This document shows positions 8,980 through 18,486 of a stretch of 64,000 bases of DNA, piece by piece (the first letter of the stretch is position 1; every line of letters begins with the position of its first letter). The translations under genes were made by a program, and so were the position numbers. The notes below the pieces were generated by a model. The model had not been told where the DNA came from, did not search any database, and worked only from the letters and a program-made list of their open reading frames with translations. Source of the stretch: Pectinophora gossypiella (lineage: Eukaryota; Arthropoda; Insecta; Lepidoptera; Gelechiidae); the NCBI RefSeq assembly GCF_024362695.1, contig NC_065426.1, positions 8,400,236-8,464,235 on the forward strand, given 5' to 3'.

Positions 8980-9330
8980 AAGTCATCACATCATCACTAA
9001 TTTAAGATCCACGCTCTTGTCGGTGTAGCATTCTCCATGCTACTTTATTAGAGAATAATGGGGCAGTGGTTTCCATCTTGCCTTCCGCCTAAGACAAGTA
9101 TCAACGAAGACAAGTGAAATGAAGACAAGTATCAAGATTTATAAAATACATACACACATAAACTCACGCCTATTTCCCAGTGGTCAAACAGGTTTATCAC
9201 TAATTTAAGAGTCACATTCTTGTCGGTGTAGCATTCTCCATTCTTGTCTATCAAAGGCCAATTCCTTCAGTTCACCTAAACACGCCAAACAGGTTATATC
9301 TTCGTTAATATAGCTGCCGATCAACCACAG
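8980..9330 (-). repeat. LINE-I 3' ends, two copies
   Basis: At about 9000-9100 and 9190-9290 the minus strand reads toward CACCGACAAGAGCGTGGCTC, the C-terminal end of a non-LTR retrotransposon ORF (ELAFDRQEWRMLHRQE in the second copy). Other copies: 22150-22440, 44525-44710, 48862-48945, 52635-52745 and 61128-61590. Confidence 0.75.
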
Positions 9331-9456
9331 CAGAACTAACGTAGGTATAACGGAGCACATAACCTGACAGGAGCGGGAATCGAACCCGGGACGAAGTGTC
9401 CAGCTTCGTGGAACACATTTTTCAAAGAAAAACAATGACTGGCACCTTCTCGTCAC
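9331..9456 (-). repeat. tRNA-like SINE head of unassigned family
   Basis: Minus strand contains CCCGGGTTCGATTCCCG, a near-perfect pol III B box. No paired acceptor stem is visible, so a functional tRNA is unlikely. It runs on directly into the LINE-I fragment. Confidence 0.45.
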
Positions 9457-9653
9457 GTAGGTAGGCTAATTTATTATATTTTTTCGTTAGAAAATAACGA
9501 TTAATTATGTTACTGACTGGCAGTTTTACCTTGCATCAATCATTTATTTAAATTATGTGGCTCAACAACTGAAATGAATCTTTATTTAATATCATGGAAA
9601 ACTATTTTTGAGGTCGTTTAAGTATGGGTAGTCACATTTCGCCGCCTTATAGT

Positions 9654-9885
9654 GTCATCATCGTCCTAGCATTATTCCGTTTTTTACCGGGTCCACTTAC
9701 TTAACCTGATTTTGACAGGTCCGGTCCAATCCGCAATCTTAGGTCACATACCTCCGAAAATGCGCTTCTCGGGAATGTGTGTTTCCTCACGATGCTTTCA
9801 CCGCTGAGCACGTGATAATCATTTATGATCGAAACATAAATTCGAAAACTTTGACAATCGTTGGTTTAGGCCTGTAGTGTTCGTC
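9654..9885 (-). repeat. SINE-E copy, head truncated
   Basis: Body and tail of SINE-E on the minus strand (GAGCACGTGATAATCATTTA, TGACAGGTCCGG). The tRNA head is missing beyond about 9885. Confidence 0.8.
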
Positions 9886-9894
9886 GCCTTATAG

Positions 9895-10230
9895 TGTAAA
9901 ACACTTCTTCTATCGTGTGGATTGTGAGGTGAATTACCAACCCCATTAACCCAGGTGTCAGGGTTATTACTGAGCCGCCATAGGCCCCTGATATGACTCA
10001 CGTAACGACTACGTACTTACATCAGTAAGTAATAACCGGGACCAACGGCTTAACGTGCCTTCTGAAGCACGAATCATCTTACTTTCGGACAATAAGGTGA
10101 TCAGCCTGTAATGTCCTAACCAAACTAGGGATCACAAAGTGATTTTTGTGATATGTCCCCACCGGGATTCGAACCCGGGACCTCCGGATCGTGAGCCCAA
10201 CGTTCAACCACTGGACCACAGAGGCCGTTA
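9895..10230 (-). repeat. SINE-F, full-length copy
   Basis: The minus strand starts with a tRNA-derived head (GGCCTCTGTGGTCCAGTGG; B box GGTTCGAATCC). The conserved body (TGGTTAGGACATTACAGGC, GGATCACAAAGTG) follows, and it ends TCACAATCCACACGATAGAA. This is the most abundant SINE in the window. Confidence 0.88.
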
Positions 10231-10237
10231 TTGTTTT

Positions 10238-10335
10238 TGGTGAAAGTAGCCTGGAAAGTCCCCCATTAAAAAGCACACAATCCCTCTATTGGTTTTTACT
10301 ATATGCCTGGGAAAGTACACAGCTGAAGGCGTTAC
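10238..10335. repeat. Fragment of repeat R
   Basis: ACAATCCCTCTATTGG and TTTTTACTATATGCC match the repeat at 51306-51590 (CAATCCCTCTGTCGG...TTTTTACGACATGCC). Class unknown. Confidence 0.5.
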
Positions 10336-10611
10336 ATTGTAATATACTTTTCAAGTATTTGGTACAATGTAATAAAGTTTGAATGCCGGAAAACGATAAA
10401 GGTTGTGTGATAACGACTAATCTAAGGCTAGGTAAATAAGGCACAAAATGGTACGTTGTATTACTAACACTATCGAAATTCACAGAACATGTTAACTTAT
10501 CAGAGTTACTTAGTTGTACCTAAAAAATAATAGCAAGCTCATGCTTATTCCATCACAAGATGAACTAAGTACCTACTCACACCTCACCGTGCTTTCTGTT
10601 AGACCAGCGGT

Positions 10612-10825
10612 TTTTTTTTTATCGTGTGGGTTGTGCCTCATCAACCCTGGTGTCAGGGTAACTATTGAGCCGCCAAAGGCCCCTGACATGGCTCATGTTA
10701 CGACTACTTACTTACATCAGTAAGTAGTAACCGGGACCAACGACCTAACGTGCCTTCCGAAGCACGGATCATCTTACTTTCGGACAATCAGGTGATCAGC
10801 CTGTAATGTCCTAACCAAACTAGCC
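10612..10825 (-). repeat. SINE-F, head-less copy
   Basis: Tail and body as in the copy at 9895-10230, in the same orientation and about 380 bp away. It ends at CCTAACCAAACTAG without a tRNA head. Confidence 0.82.
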
Positions 10826-10954
10826 GCTAGACCAGCGTGATATGTGATGAACCGTATCGCCGTCTATAATGGTCAAGCCAACTGTGGCAGTGAAAACTGC
10901 ACTTAAGATAAATTAATAACTCATTGGTGAAAGTCTGGTACCAGCTTCGAATTC

Positions 10955-11096
10955 AAATTCAAAAATATCTTTATTCAATAGATAACATACACTTTGAATC
11001 ATTATTTTTTTTACAATAACGAACGTCTCATCCACCTAAAACTACTGGAGCTTCTCATAACCTGTATAGCAACCTGTACGTATATATTCAATCATA
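10955..11096 (-). repeat. LINE-O 3' end
   Basis: TTCAAATTCAAAAATATCTT then TTATTCAATAGATAACATA. The same 3' end recurs at 45345-45510 (same strand) and 45765-45880 (opposite). The repeated TTGAA tail indicates a non-LTR element 3' terminus. Confidence 0.7.
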
Positions 11097-11200
11097 TACA
11101 GGGTTTTAGTGACATTGTACCAAATACTCAGGGGGATAATTCAGACCATGATTCAGAGTTAATATCAAGTGGAATATTCCGTCGGAAAATTCTTGTTTTT
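11097..11200. repeat. FB fold-back arm (single)
   Basis: One complete arm (CAGGGTTTTAGTGACATTG to AATATCAAGTGGAATATTC) without its inverted partner, abutting LINE-O. Confidence 0.78.
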
Positions 11201-11259
11201 TTAATCAAGACTTTCACCAGTTCTTTTCGAGATTGCCAAATACAATAAAAAAAAATATA

Positions 11260-11340
11260 TACATAAACTTACGCCTATTCTCATGCAAGCAGAGACCTCT
11301 CTTGCTTCCTCCACACTCACTTGTTAACTCTTGGTAACTC
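11260..11340 (-). repeat. LINE-J 3' tail fragment
   Basis: ACATAAACTTACGCCTATT and CTCTTGCTTCCTCCACACTC match the LINE-J end at 36714-37158. Confidence 0.6.
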
Positions 11341-11469
11341 TCTTTTAAATTGCTGTGCCTAATCCGGGTCCACATGTGTTACTCATCTTATATTACCAAC
11401 CTTCTACTTAAAAGTTATTTAAAAAAGAAAAGATATGTACATTGTTTTAAGTTTACGCGGTTATTATCA

Positions 11470-11546
11470 TAATTAAAGCACATAATAACGGGTTCTCATA
11501 TGCCCATTTAAACGCGGTAAGAACCCGTTATTATGTGCTTTAATTA
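11470..11546. repeat. Perfect 27-bp inverted repeat beside the GH27 exon 1 donor
   Basis: Arms at 11470-11496 and 11520-11546 are exact reverse complements, separated by 23 bp. The right arm ends 11 bp from the splice donor of exon 1 (11557), inside intron 1. It has no counterpart elsewhere that I saw. It could be a small palindromic insertion or an RNA hairpin close to the donor. Confidence 0.9.
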
Positions 11547-11557
11547 AAGATACATAC

Positions 11558-11724
11558 TTCAAACACCGGTCAGGATTGGCAGAGCAATTATCCGCGCACA
11601 TGTAATAGCCCCATGACATCCATCCCATCGGTGGAGTTTTTGCTAAACCGTTCTCCAGTAAACAGACTTCGTTCGTGAAGAATAGGATGAACAGCCCAAG
11701 AAACAGGATTCCATATGACACCAT
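11558..11724 (-). CDS. GH27 alpha-galactosidase/alpha-N-acetylgalactosaminidase, exon 1
   Basis: First coding exon of the glycosidase whose second exon is at 8797-8971. I chose the ATG at 11724 because its context (AAACATGG) is strong and a hydrophobic signal peptide follows at once; an in-frame ATG at 11748 has a weaker context. After the signal the mature enzyme starts with the GH27 N-terminal signature GLAKTPPMGWMSWGYYMC, followed by cysteines (CADNC, RC) that pair in family members. The donor TTTGAA|GTATGT leaves phase 2, which exon 2 completes. Entry into the secretory pathway and lysosomal or gut-lumen action are family knowledge. Intron 1 is 2586 bp and full of SINE and LINE debris. 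The gene is transcribed away from the EGF gene at 20385. Confidence 0.93.
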
Positions 11725-11749
11725 GTTTAAATCTAGACAAAAAAACATT

Positions 11750-12377
11750 ACAGAATGTACCTATATTACAAACAAAACATAATATTATTGAACCTCGGTA
11801 GGCTGGGTACGTAGTTCATCTTGCGATGGTTGTACCTCTGACTACCCTAATTGAGATAAAGCTGTGTGTGAGCTTATGTTTAAAATTACACATGGCTTTA
11901 CTTTACTTAAAAAGAAGCAGACATAAAAACTTACATAAAAATCATGCATAAGTACCTATTATTGTTGGGATGAAGCCGGGTTAAATCACTAGTATTTAAT
12001 AAACAAAATATCTAGGATATTATTTAACATTTTCAATATAATTATGATCATTACTCATAACAAAATTTTAATTGAAAGTCTGTTAATTTAAAGTCCAATC
12101 ATATTGTTTATAATACAAAAAAACATTGCGAAATCAAAACAAATTAAAATTGGCAATGGTTCAAATTACTGTTGAACGATAAGGTGCAAAAAGTCCAAAC
12201 AGTTTCTTGCAAAGTAATAAATTAACTGGTTACATGTTGTTTCTGTAATAGACCAAAAACACCTACAAAAACAGAATTTTGGTTCATAATTTCACCACTG
12301 TTTACAAATAATTTGCAGGGGTCAGTGACTGCACTTTTGCTCTTTGATTGTACCTGTGATAAAAATGAATGAGAGAA
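11750..12377. other. AT-rich upstream region of the GH27 gene
   Basis: No coding or structured signal seen. About 11800-11880 (ATCTTGCGATGG) resembles a repeat piece at 43920-43980. The GH27 promoter must lie here or to the right, but no clear TATA or initiator can be defended. Confidence 0.4.
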
Positions 12378-12715
12378 TTTTCAGGCTATGTTCCCCAAAA
12401 AAGCCATAGATGGCACTATACAATTTTGTTTTCGTTTAACCTTCTAATTTCATGGATAACCGACATATATATTGTTTTTGGGTATACATGATGACCCTTG
12501 TTATTACACCCAGGCACAACACATCTTCCACCCTTTATTATTCTGATCAAAATAAAGAGAAGAAATATAGGTAGCAACATAATTCTATACTTATCTGATC
12601 CAAATATCAAGCAAGAATATTTTTTATATAATTATGCCTATGCCAGGTAATTATAATGTTAAATCTGAACAGCACCATCTATATTGTTTTTGGGGAAGAT
12701 ACCTTGGTAAGTCCA
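12378..12715. repeat. MITE-P, complete copy
   Basis: Imperfect terminal inverted repeats: left AGGCTATGTTCCCCAAAAAA, right TTTTTGGGGAAGATACCTTG, each followed inward by a CATAGATGG-type motif. It is about 340 bp and non-coding. Larger copies with nested insertions are at 36522-37670 and 55322-56105. Confidence 0.72.
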
Positions 12716-13808
12716 TCATCAAAATGGCTAAGTAGGTATGTAGTCTACAAAAAAAAAATATTGAACCTGAAGATTAATTTAAAATACAAAAAAAAGAAAA
12801 ATATAAGAAAAGAAAAGAAATTCAAGGATTCTACATTACCAATATTTTTTTCATTTGTCCCGATATCACACAGCACTTCACAGTTAATAAACAGCTTTTA
12901 TGTAATATTTTTGTATGATTATCTTAAGTAAGTACTTAGTTTATGATTCAGGTATCTTTATGTAAAAAAACCTTTTTTGCCTGAGGACAATGTCAAACAC
13001 AAAGCAATTTTTTGTTTGTACAAATCACCAGACACTTTATTGAAAGTTTATTGTTTATTCAAACAAAATTTACCAGTTTTAATTAAAAAAGTATTTGCAC
13101 CGAGAATACTATTGAATGATCGTAGTTTACAATGTTGAATCTTCTTTATAATTTTAATAGTTTCACACCAAAAAACTCAAAGAAATTTGCGTTAAAACCC
13201 TAAAGATAACACGAAGGAGCGAATTATCTTTTCCAAATGAACATTTTATCAAATTTTTTGAAGTTTTCATACTTCCACGTTTGAATTCGGATTGTTGTGT
13301 TGACATAAACACAAAGAAATGTATTGAAATTAAATAGTACTCCGTAAGGTTTGAATGCGCAATATGGGGCTGTATACGGAATTTTGTCGCATTATAACAA
13401 TGAAGTTTGACACAAGCGTTCCGTTTTACGCAAAGCTAGAATAGAACTAATCATTTTCAACTTTTTTCAATAACTTGACTTCTAACTCGTAGGTTCTCAA
13501 ACTTTTCGACAATATTATTCTTCAGTAATAATAAAACGATTTTTGAAGGTTTGGACAAGAAAATATTTCGTGAAAGGCGTTAGGGTTCGAATGACACATC
13601 AAAAAACGTGAGATGGCACGTAAGGGCGAGCAATTGGTGAACACAATAAAATGTAAGTGCAGCCGATATTCCAACGATTTAAGTAAAAGGTCGAACGGAC
13701 CTTGCGTGTTACGGCTCTCTATGCCGAAAAAAGGTTGGGACAAGTAGTAAAACTTCGAACTAGGTAGTTATAAGCACAGAATATAGTTAGAACTTCTTTA
13801 TATAGTAC
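12716..13808. other. AT-rich sequence without recognised features
   Basis: Contains poly-A and poly-T runs and short open frames only. I see no repeat family, RNA gene or conserved exon here. Confidence 0.5.
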
Positions 13809-13812
13809 CTAT
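13809..13812. repeat. Target duplication CTAT, left copy (Gypsy-B)
   Basis: CTAT directly precedes the LTR here and directly follows the other LTR at 19939-19942. A 4-bp duplication fits Ty3/gypsy integration. Confidence 0.85.
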
Positions 13813-14037
13813 TTTAGCGAGAGTTCTTGGGACCTCGGGATGAAACCAGTCCTTGAGAAATTAACGTTTTTAATCAGTATAGGTCACTTAAATTAGGACA
13901 ACAAAACTATTTTTTTCGCGGCGCGCGGGGTGGGAATTTCGTATCAACTTATCAACTACTCGAGAATGTAGCTTTTGAACCGGGCCGGTAGGCGGCGCTC
14001 GCGTCGTCCGGTAAGACGTTCCGTTTCTCGCGCTACA
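13813..14037 (-). repeat. 3' LTR of Gypsy-B, 225 bp
   Basis: Starts TGTAGCG and ends CGCTAAA on the minus strand. It matches 19714-19938 with one difference. The integrase frame ends inside it, at 13956. Confidence 0.95.
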
Positions 14038-15095
14038 GACTCCCCCTCCAAGACACCATTACGTCTCGTAGGTGGCTTGGCAACCCTAGCTCTACCTCGT
14101 CTCTTTGCAGACTTGACTTTAGGAACTTCTGTACCACGATACGGAGTTAGGGCACTGGAATGGTATTTACCTTTTACTACACCATCTTTATCCACCACTT
14201 CGAAGGTAGTTGGACTTACCCTTTTATTGATAACATAGGGGCCATCGCGGCGTGCAGCAAATTTATGCGTCACACCTTTTGCAGCGCTGCTCTGGGTATG
14301 CGTGCCTACCAGCACATGATCGCCAACAGTGAACTCTGGACCAGGACGGCGACTCTTGTCAGCATATTCCTTCCGTCGTTCCTGTTGTTCCTTGACCCGT
14401 AAGTTTACCTTTTCCAGGTCATCAGCGAAGCGGCGAAGATAAGGCGTAATTTGCCCTACATAATTGTGCGAATCCACAACTCCACGTATGTCATCCACAA
14501 GGTGAACAGGCGCTCGCATCTCGCGTGCGAACGTTAAATATGCAGCACTCTTGCCAGTGCCTTGATTAGGAGCATTGTTAAGAGCAAAACGAACAAGTGG
14601 TACTTTGCTTGGCCAGTCCTTGTGATCAGAATCGGCATGGAGGAGAATGGAGAGCATCAACTTCATCTCTCGGTTCTTACGTTCTGCCGGGTTAGCTTCG
14701 GGGTGATATAATGGGGTCAGACTCTGATGCACACCAAAAGCAAACATAGCCTTTTGCATCACGGCTGAAACAAACTGGACACCATTATCCGAAACTACCC
14801 TGCGAGGCAAACCATAACGTAGGAACACTTCCTCAATCAAAACCTTACTGCAAGATTCAGCAGTAGCATCAACAAGAGGAAAGATCTCCACCCACCTACT
14901 GGCGGTGTCTTCAATCAAGTAAATCCATCGCTCACCACTTGGGCCTTCCGGTAGAGGTCCGAAGAGGTCCATAGCGAGAACTTCAAATCGTTGCTGCGGT
15001 GCAGGCGTCTGCACCAATCCTGCAGACTTCAGATTTGTAGGTTTGTATCTCTGACAAAGGTCACAAGCCTTTACATATCTGTCAACTTTTCTCTC
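13956..15095 (-). pseudogene. pol: Gypsy-B integrase part of pol, downstream of the in-frame stop
   Basis: Continues the RT frame after the TGA at 15096-15098; the first Met is at 15017. The CDLC half of the H2C2 zinc site comes first. The catalytic core follows, with (numbered from that Met) D17 (AMDLFG), D77 (VSDNG) and E112 (NPAERK), which gives the D,D(35)E spacing of active integrases. The C-terminal part has a GPY-type module (RRDGPYVI) and a long basic tail. The frame runs through the purine tract and 82 bp into the 3' LTR. All catalytic residues are intact, so the only visible defect is the stop upstream. Confidence 0.9.
14038..14051 (-). promoter_or_regulatory. Polypurine tract of Gypsy-B
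   Basis: Minus strand GGAGGGGGAGTC abuts the 3' LTR start TGTAGCG. This is the position where plus-strand DNA synthesis is primed in LTR elements. Confidence 0.8.
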
Positions 15096-15126
15096 TCAAC
15101 TGTTCTCTCTCTCTCTCTCTCTCTCA
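15087..15126. repeat. (CT)n microsatellite within pol
   Basis: Two CT-rich blocks flank a short spacer. On the minus strand they read as Arg-Glu repeats and then a TGA. The expansion falls inside the integrase zinc-binding region, between the His pair and the Cys pair. Confidence 0.9.
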
Positions 15127-17156
15127 ACTACTTGTCTCATATTAGGAAAATAATATCTTTCTTTCAGTTTCAGGAACGTGCGGTCAATCCCAGGATGGCC
15201 GGCAGTCGGCGCATCGTGAAGCTGTTTCAATACATCAGCTTGCATGGTCTCGGGGAGCACCAGCAGAGGCTCCTCGCTTTCACCTTCTGGGTCAGCTCTA
15301 TATAAGACACCTTGTGTCATATAATACCCTTTATCGGTCCATGGAGTGGCGCGGGTAAGATCTTCGTCTTCGAAAGCATCAATGATCTTCTTACATTCAG
15401 GATCAGCCTGCTGCGCGTCGCGGATCTCCGTGGGATCTCGATGAGGTAAGTCCACAGCTATAGGACAGACATTGCAAGTAGGATTGGTCGAATCAGCTGG
15501 ACGACTGAGAGTATCAGCGACTACGTTGATCCTGCCGGGAGTATATTCGACATCCAGGTTAAAAGATTGAATTTTTAACGCCCACCGAGCCAAACGACCA
15601 CTCGGCGTTTTAAGAGACAACAACCATTTTAGCGGTTGATGGTCAGTGCCTATACGCACCTGGGCACCCTCGATATACCCTCGGAACTTGTCCAGAGCCC
15701 ACACCACCGCCAAAGCTTCGCGCTCGGTGGTTGTATAATTACGCTCCGCACTCGTCAATAGTCGGCTAGCGTACTCAATTGGACGTTCAGAGTGTGTATC
15801 AGGTCCCTGCATCAATACGGCACCTATTGCATACGCACTAGCGTCGGTTCTCAAAACGAACGGTTGTTCAAAGTCTGGCTGGCGAAGGATCGGCGCGGAG
15901 GCTAAGCGTGTTTTTAATTCCTCAAAGGAACGCTTCTGCGGTTCGTCCCATTTCCAGACTTGATTTTTGCGGGTCAGTATAGTAAGAGGTTCGCTGATTT
16001 TAGAAAATCCTGGTATAAACTTGCGAAACCACGAACAAGTTTGTAAGAAGGTCTTGAGTTCCTTCAAGTTCGTAGGAGGTTCTCGTTTCAGGATGGAGTC
16101 CACTTTGGACGGATCAGGTTCTATCCCTTTTGCAGAAATGATGTGACCTAGATAGGTTACTTTGTCACGACCAAACACACACTTCTTGCGGTTGGCCCGA
16201 AGATTAAAGAGGCGCAAACGATCAAACACCTGTTGTAGATCTCGCAGGTGTGTTTGCAAGTCAGGGGAGATCACGAGGATATCGTCCAGGTAAGCAACAA
16301 CTGTTACATCTTTTAGCCCCGCCTTAAAACGATCGATCATACGTTGGAACGTCGCCGGTGCGTTCTTCAACCCGAACGGCATACGGCGGAAACGGAACGT
16401 CCCGAATGGCGTGACAAAAGACGTCTTGTCTCTATCATCTGGGTGGACTTCAATTTGCCAATAACCAGACTTGAGGTCTATAGTAGACATGACAGCATTG
16501 GCCTTGGTAGAGAACAGAATGTCATCAATGACAGGTAGTGGGTACTTATCTGTCTTTGTGAGTGCATTTACATTCCTATAATCAATGGCAAATCGCCACT
16601 CACCGGGTGTTCCTTTAGGAAGTAACACGACAGGAGAACCCCACTCCGATTCTGCTTCTTCAATGATTTCATCCTCTAACATACTATCTATCTCTCTCTT
16701 CATCACTTCTTTCTTCGCTGGAGAAACGCGATAAGGTGGTACAGCTACAGGAGCATGCTCACCTGTACAAATCCGATGGACCGCAAAAGTCGTAGGGGCT
16801 CCCCCTGGCTGGAAGATGTCCGGATTTTTATGCAGGAGAGTGTTCAGTAACTCCCGGTCGGTAACTGAAAAAGACGCACCTTCTTCGTCGCGAAGATCAA
16901 TGGAGGAAACTGCGGCAGCATTCCCAGCAGGATCAGCAGCTTCATAGGTAAGGCTAAAGTATCTGTGGGTGGAATTAAGGGTATACACATTACGTTTAAA
17001 GTCAAGTACCATTCCTGCCTCTTGTATAAAATTCATTCCTAGCAATGACTCGGTAGCGCCAGGTAGAACTACAAATAGCGTCGGAATTTCCACCCCCTGA
17101 ACCTTCACATTTACTTTCACATTTAGTTTTAACAAGTTGTAAACGTTTCGATCCAT
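15096..17156 (-). CDS. pol: Gypsy-B pol: protease end, RT, RNase H
   Basis: The open stretch of 686 codons begins at an ATG that overlaps gag and lies inside the protease. Residues 1-60 hold the C-terminal protease half with LLGMNFI. RT spans about 120-380 (SPVVLLPKGTPGEWRFAID, catalytic YLDD at 289-292). RNase H spans about 430-550 (D438, E480, D505, D548 in TDAS, ERE, TDHQ and ADTLSR). The integrase zinc-site His pair (LHDAPTAGH) follows, and the frame then runs into an Arg-Glu repeat and stops. Relative to gag the frame is +1; the switch must occur near the A-run at 17127-17130. It is the same frame as the integrase part below 15095. Confidence 0.93.
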   Translation of the reverse strand: MDRNVYNLLKLNVKVNVKVQGVEIPTLFVVLPGATESLLGMNFIQEAGMVLDFKRNVYTLNSTHRYFSLTYEAADPAGNAAAVSSIDLRDEEGASFSVTDRELLNTLLHKNPDIFQPGGAPTTFAVHRICTGEHAPVAVPPYRVSPAKKEVMKREIDSMLEDEIIEEAESEWGSPVVLLPKGTPGEWRFAIDYRNVNALTKTDKYPLPVIDDILFSTKANAVMSTIDLKSGYWQIEVHPDDRDKTSFVTPFGTFRFRRMPFGLKNAPATFQRMIDRFKAGLKDVTVVAYLDDILVISPDLQTHLRDLQQVFDRLRLFNLRANRKKCVFGRDKVTYLGHIISAKGIEPDPSKVDSILKREPPTNLKELKTFLQTCSWFRKFIPGFSKISEPLTILTRKNQVWKWDEPQKRSFEELKTRLASAPILRQPDFEQPFVLRTDASAYAIGAVLMQGPDTHSERPIEYASRLLTSAERNYTTTEREALAVVWALDKFRGYIEGAQVRIGTDHQPLKWLLSLKTPSGRLARWALKIQSFNLDVEYTPGRINVVADTLSRPADSTNPTCNVCPIAVDLPHRDPTEIRDAQQADPECKKIIDAFEDEDLTRATPWTDKGYYMTQGVLYRADPEGESEEPLLVLPETMQADVLKQLHDAPTAGHPGIDRTFLKLKERYYFPNMRQVVERERERENS

Positions 17157-18486
17157 CTGCTAATTTTATAGTCGTTCGAACATAATTAAATTTCTGGCCT
17201 TGAGCCACTAAAACCGACAATAAACTTTCGCTCGCGATCGATTGTTTCGCACCAGTATCAATTAACGCGGTACCATGTAAACCAAGTATTTCGATATTTA
17301 GTTTGGGTCTTTCACGCGGATCTATTTGTGCGTTTCCTATTGTAGAGACAGACTGGAATGCGGTGGAAGTCGACGGAAGTGACTCCGTTTTACAGGTAGG
17401 ACAGTTTGATCGGATAACCCCAGGTGTACCACATCCAAAACAGGTAATATTAGGAGTTGATTCCTTTCTCATATTCCGCTCTTGCATCTCTATCTTCTTC
17501 TGTCCTTTCTGACATTCTTCCTTAGTGTGGCCAAATTGTCTACAATAGGCACACCGAACTCTGGGTTTCTTATTATTATTCACTTTAGAATCATGAAGTT
17601 GTGGAGGAATCGGCGGTCCTGCCGCACGTCCAGGATTTCCAGCTGTTAGCACAGGTTTGCTCTTTATAGGATCAGGAGTAAGCAGGCAACCTTCCTCAAA
17701 CAAATCTTCAAATATACGGGCCTTATCAAGCAATTCAGCAAATGAGGTAAATGAAGAACGGGCAACTTTCCCCCGTATGCGACGATTTAGAAGTCCATAT
17801 ACCATGTCAAGTTGTACCTCTTCTGGTAATGTGTTTGGTGGTACTTGGGCAAGGAGAGCTCTCGCCTTACACACAAATACGTCGACCTTCTCCTCTGCTT
17901 GTTCTTTCTTGAAAAGCTCTCTATAAATTTTATGTGGTGGTAGCCTCGGTCCGTATGTCTGTTTCAGTAGTGTAATGGCCTCGTCCCAACTCATAACAGA
18001 GTGCTTAACTCCTTGCCACCAAGTCGCTACGATACCGGTAAATAACATGGGTAGTCCACGGAGCGCTATATCATCCGTCATGGATACACATTCTTTGTAC
18101 ACCTGTATTGCATTTATGAAGGCAATAACATCACTTTCTCTACCTCCATCAAAACGGTTTGTACATCCGGCAAAGTTACTCTGGTTATTCATCGCTGGCC
18201 CTGGAGTCGAAGTAGGCGCACTAAAACTTCCAATTCTGGACAGAATAAGGGCTAATTGTTGGTCTGTCATGATTACAGGTGTTGGTGCTGCAGCAGAATC
18301 AGGATCTGGAGGCGCAGGTGAGGATGACGAAGACATCTGTGATGTGGGTGCACCTTGCACCAAATTAGACAATGCAGGAGTGGTCCCAGTCTGTAAAACA
18401 TCACCAGACGGGGCGGCGTTAGTGCCATCTGGCACTGCAGGGGTATGCTGCCCAGGGGTGTCTGTATGTGACCTTGTTAACACCAT
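17002..18486 (-). CDS. gag: Gypsy-B gag and protease start
   Basis: Gag polyprotein of 494 codons. A Ser/Pro-rich N-terminus is followed by a gag/capsid-like region (about 105-260, with FINAIQVYKE and TWWQGVKHSV). A normal CCHC zinc knuckle (C312, C315, H320, C325) comes next. A second knuckle (C349, C352, C362) has Val357 where His is expected. The protease Asp-Thr-Gly is at 410-412. After about codon 453 the frame reads out of phase with the protease and ends at 17002, while the true continuation is in the pol frame. The ATG at 18486 follows a leader of about 1.2 kb. Confidence 0.92.
   Translation of the reverse strand: MVLTRSHTDTPGQHTPAVPDGTNAAPSGDVLQTGTTPALSNLVQGAPTSQMSSSSSPAPPDPDSAAAPTPVIMTDQQLALILSRIGSFSAPTSTPGPAMNNQSNFAGCTNRFDGGRESDVIAFINAIQVYKECVSMTDDIALRGLPMLFTGIVATWWQGVKHSVMSWDEAITLLKQTYGPRLPPHKIYRELFKKEQAEEKVDVFVCKARALLAQVPPNTLPEEVQLDMVYGLLNRRIRGKVARSSFTSFAELLDKARIFEDLFEEGCLLTPDPIKSKPVLTAGNPGRAAGPPIPPQLHDSKVNNNKKPRVRCAYCRQFGHTKEECQKGQKKIEMQERNMRKESTPNITCFGCGTPGVIRSNCPTCKTESLPSTSTAFQSVSTIGNAQIDPRERPKLNIEILGLHGTALIDTGAKQSIASESLLSVLVAQGQKFNYVRTTIKLADGSKRLQLVKTKCESKCEGSGGGNSDAICSSTWRYRVIARNEFYTRGRNGT

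Noticed and set aside
10168..10230. tRNA gene (and similar heads at 28800, 30590, 34856, 35615, 63022)
   Set aside because: A and B boxes are present, but each continues into a SINE body and lacks a closed acceptor stem, so they are SINE heads.
15180..15305. Plus-strand coding region over the pol/integrase junction
   Set aside because: Antisense to the well-supported minus-strand pol.
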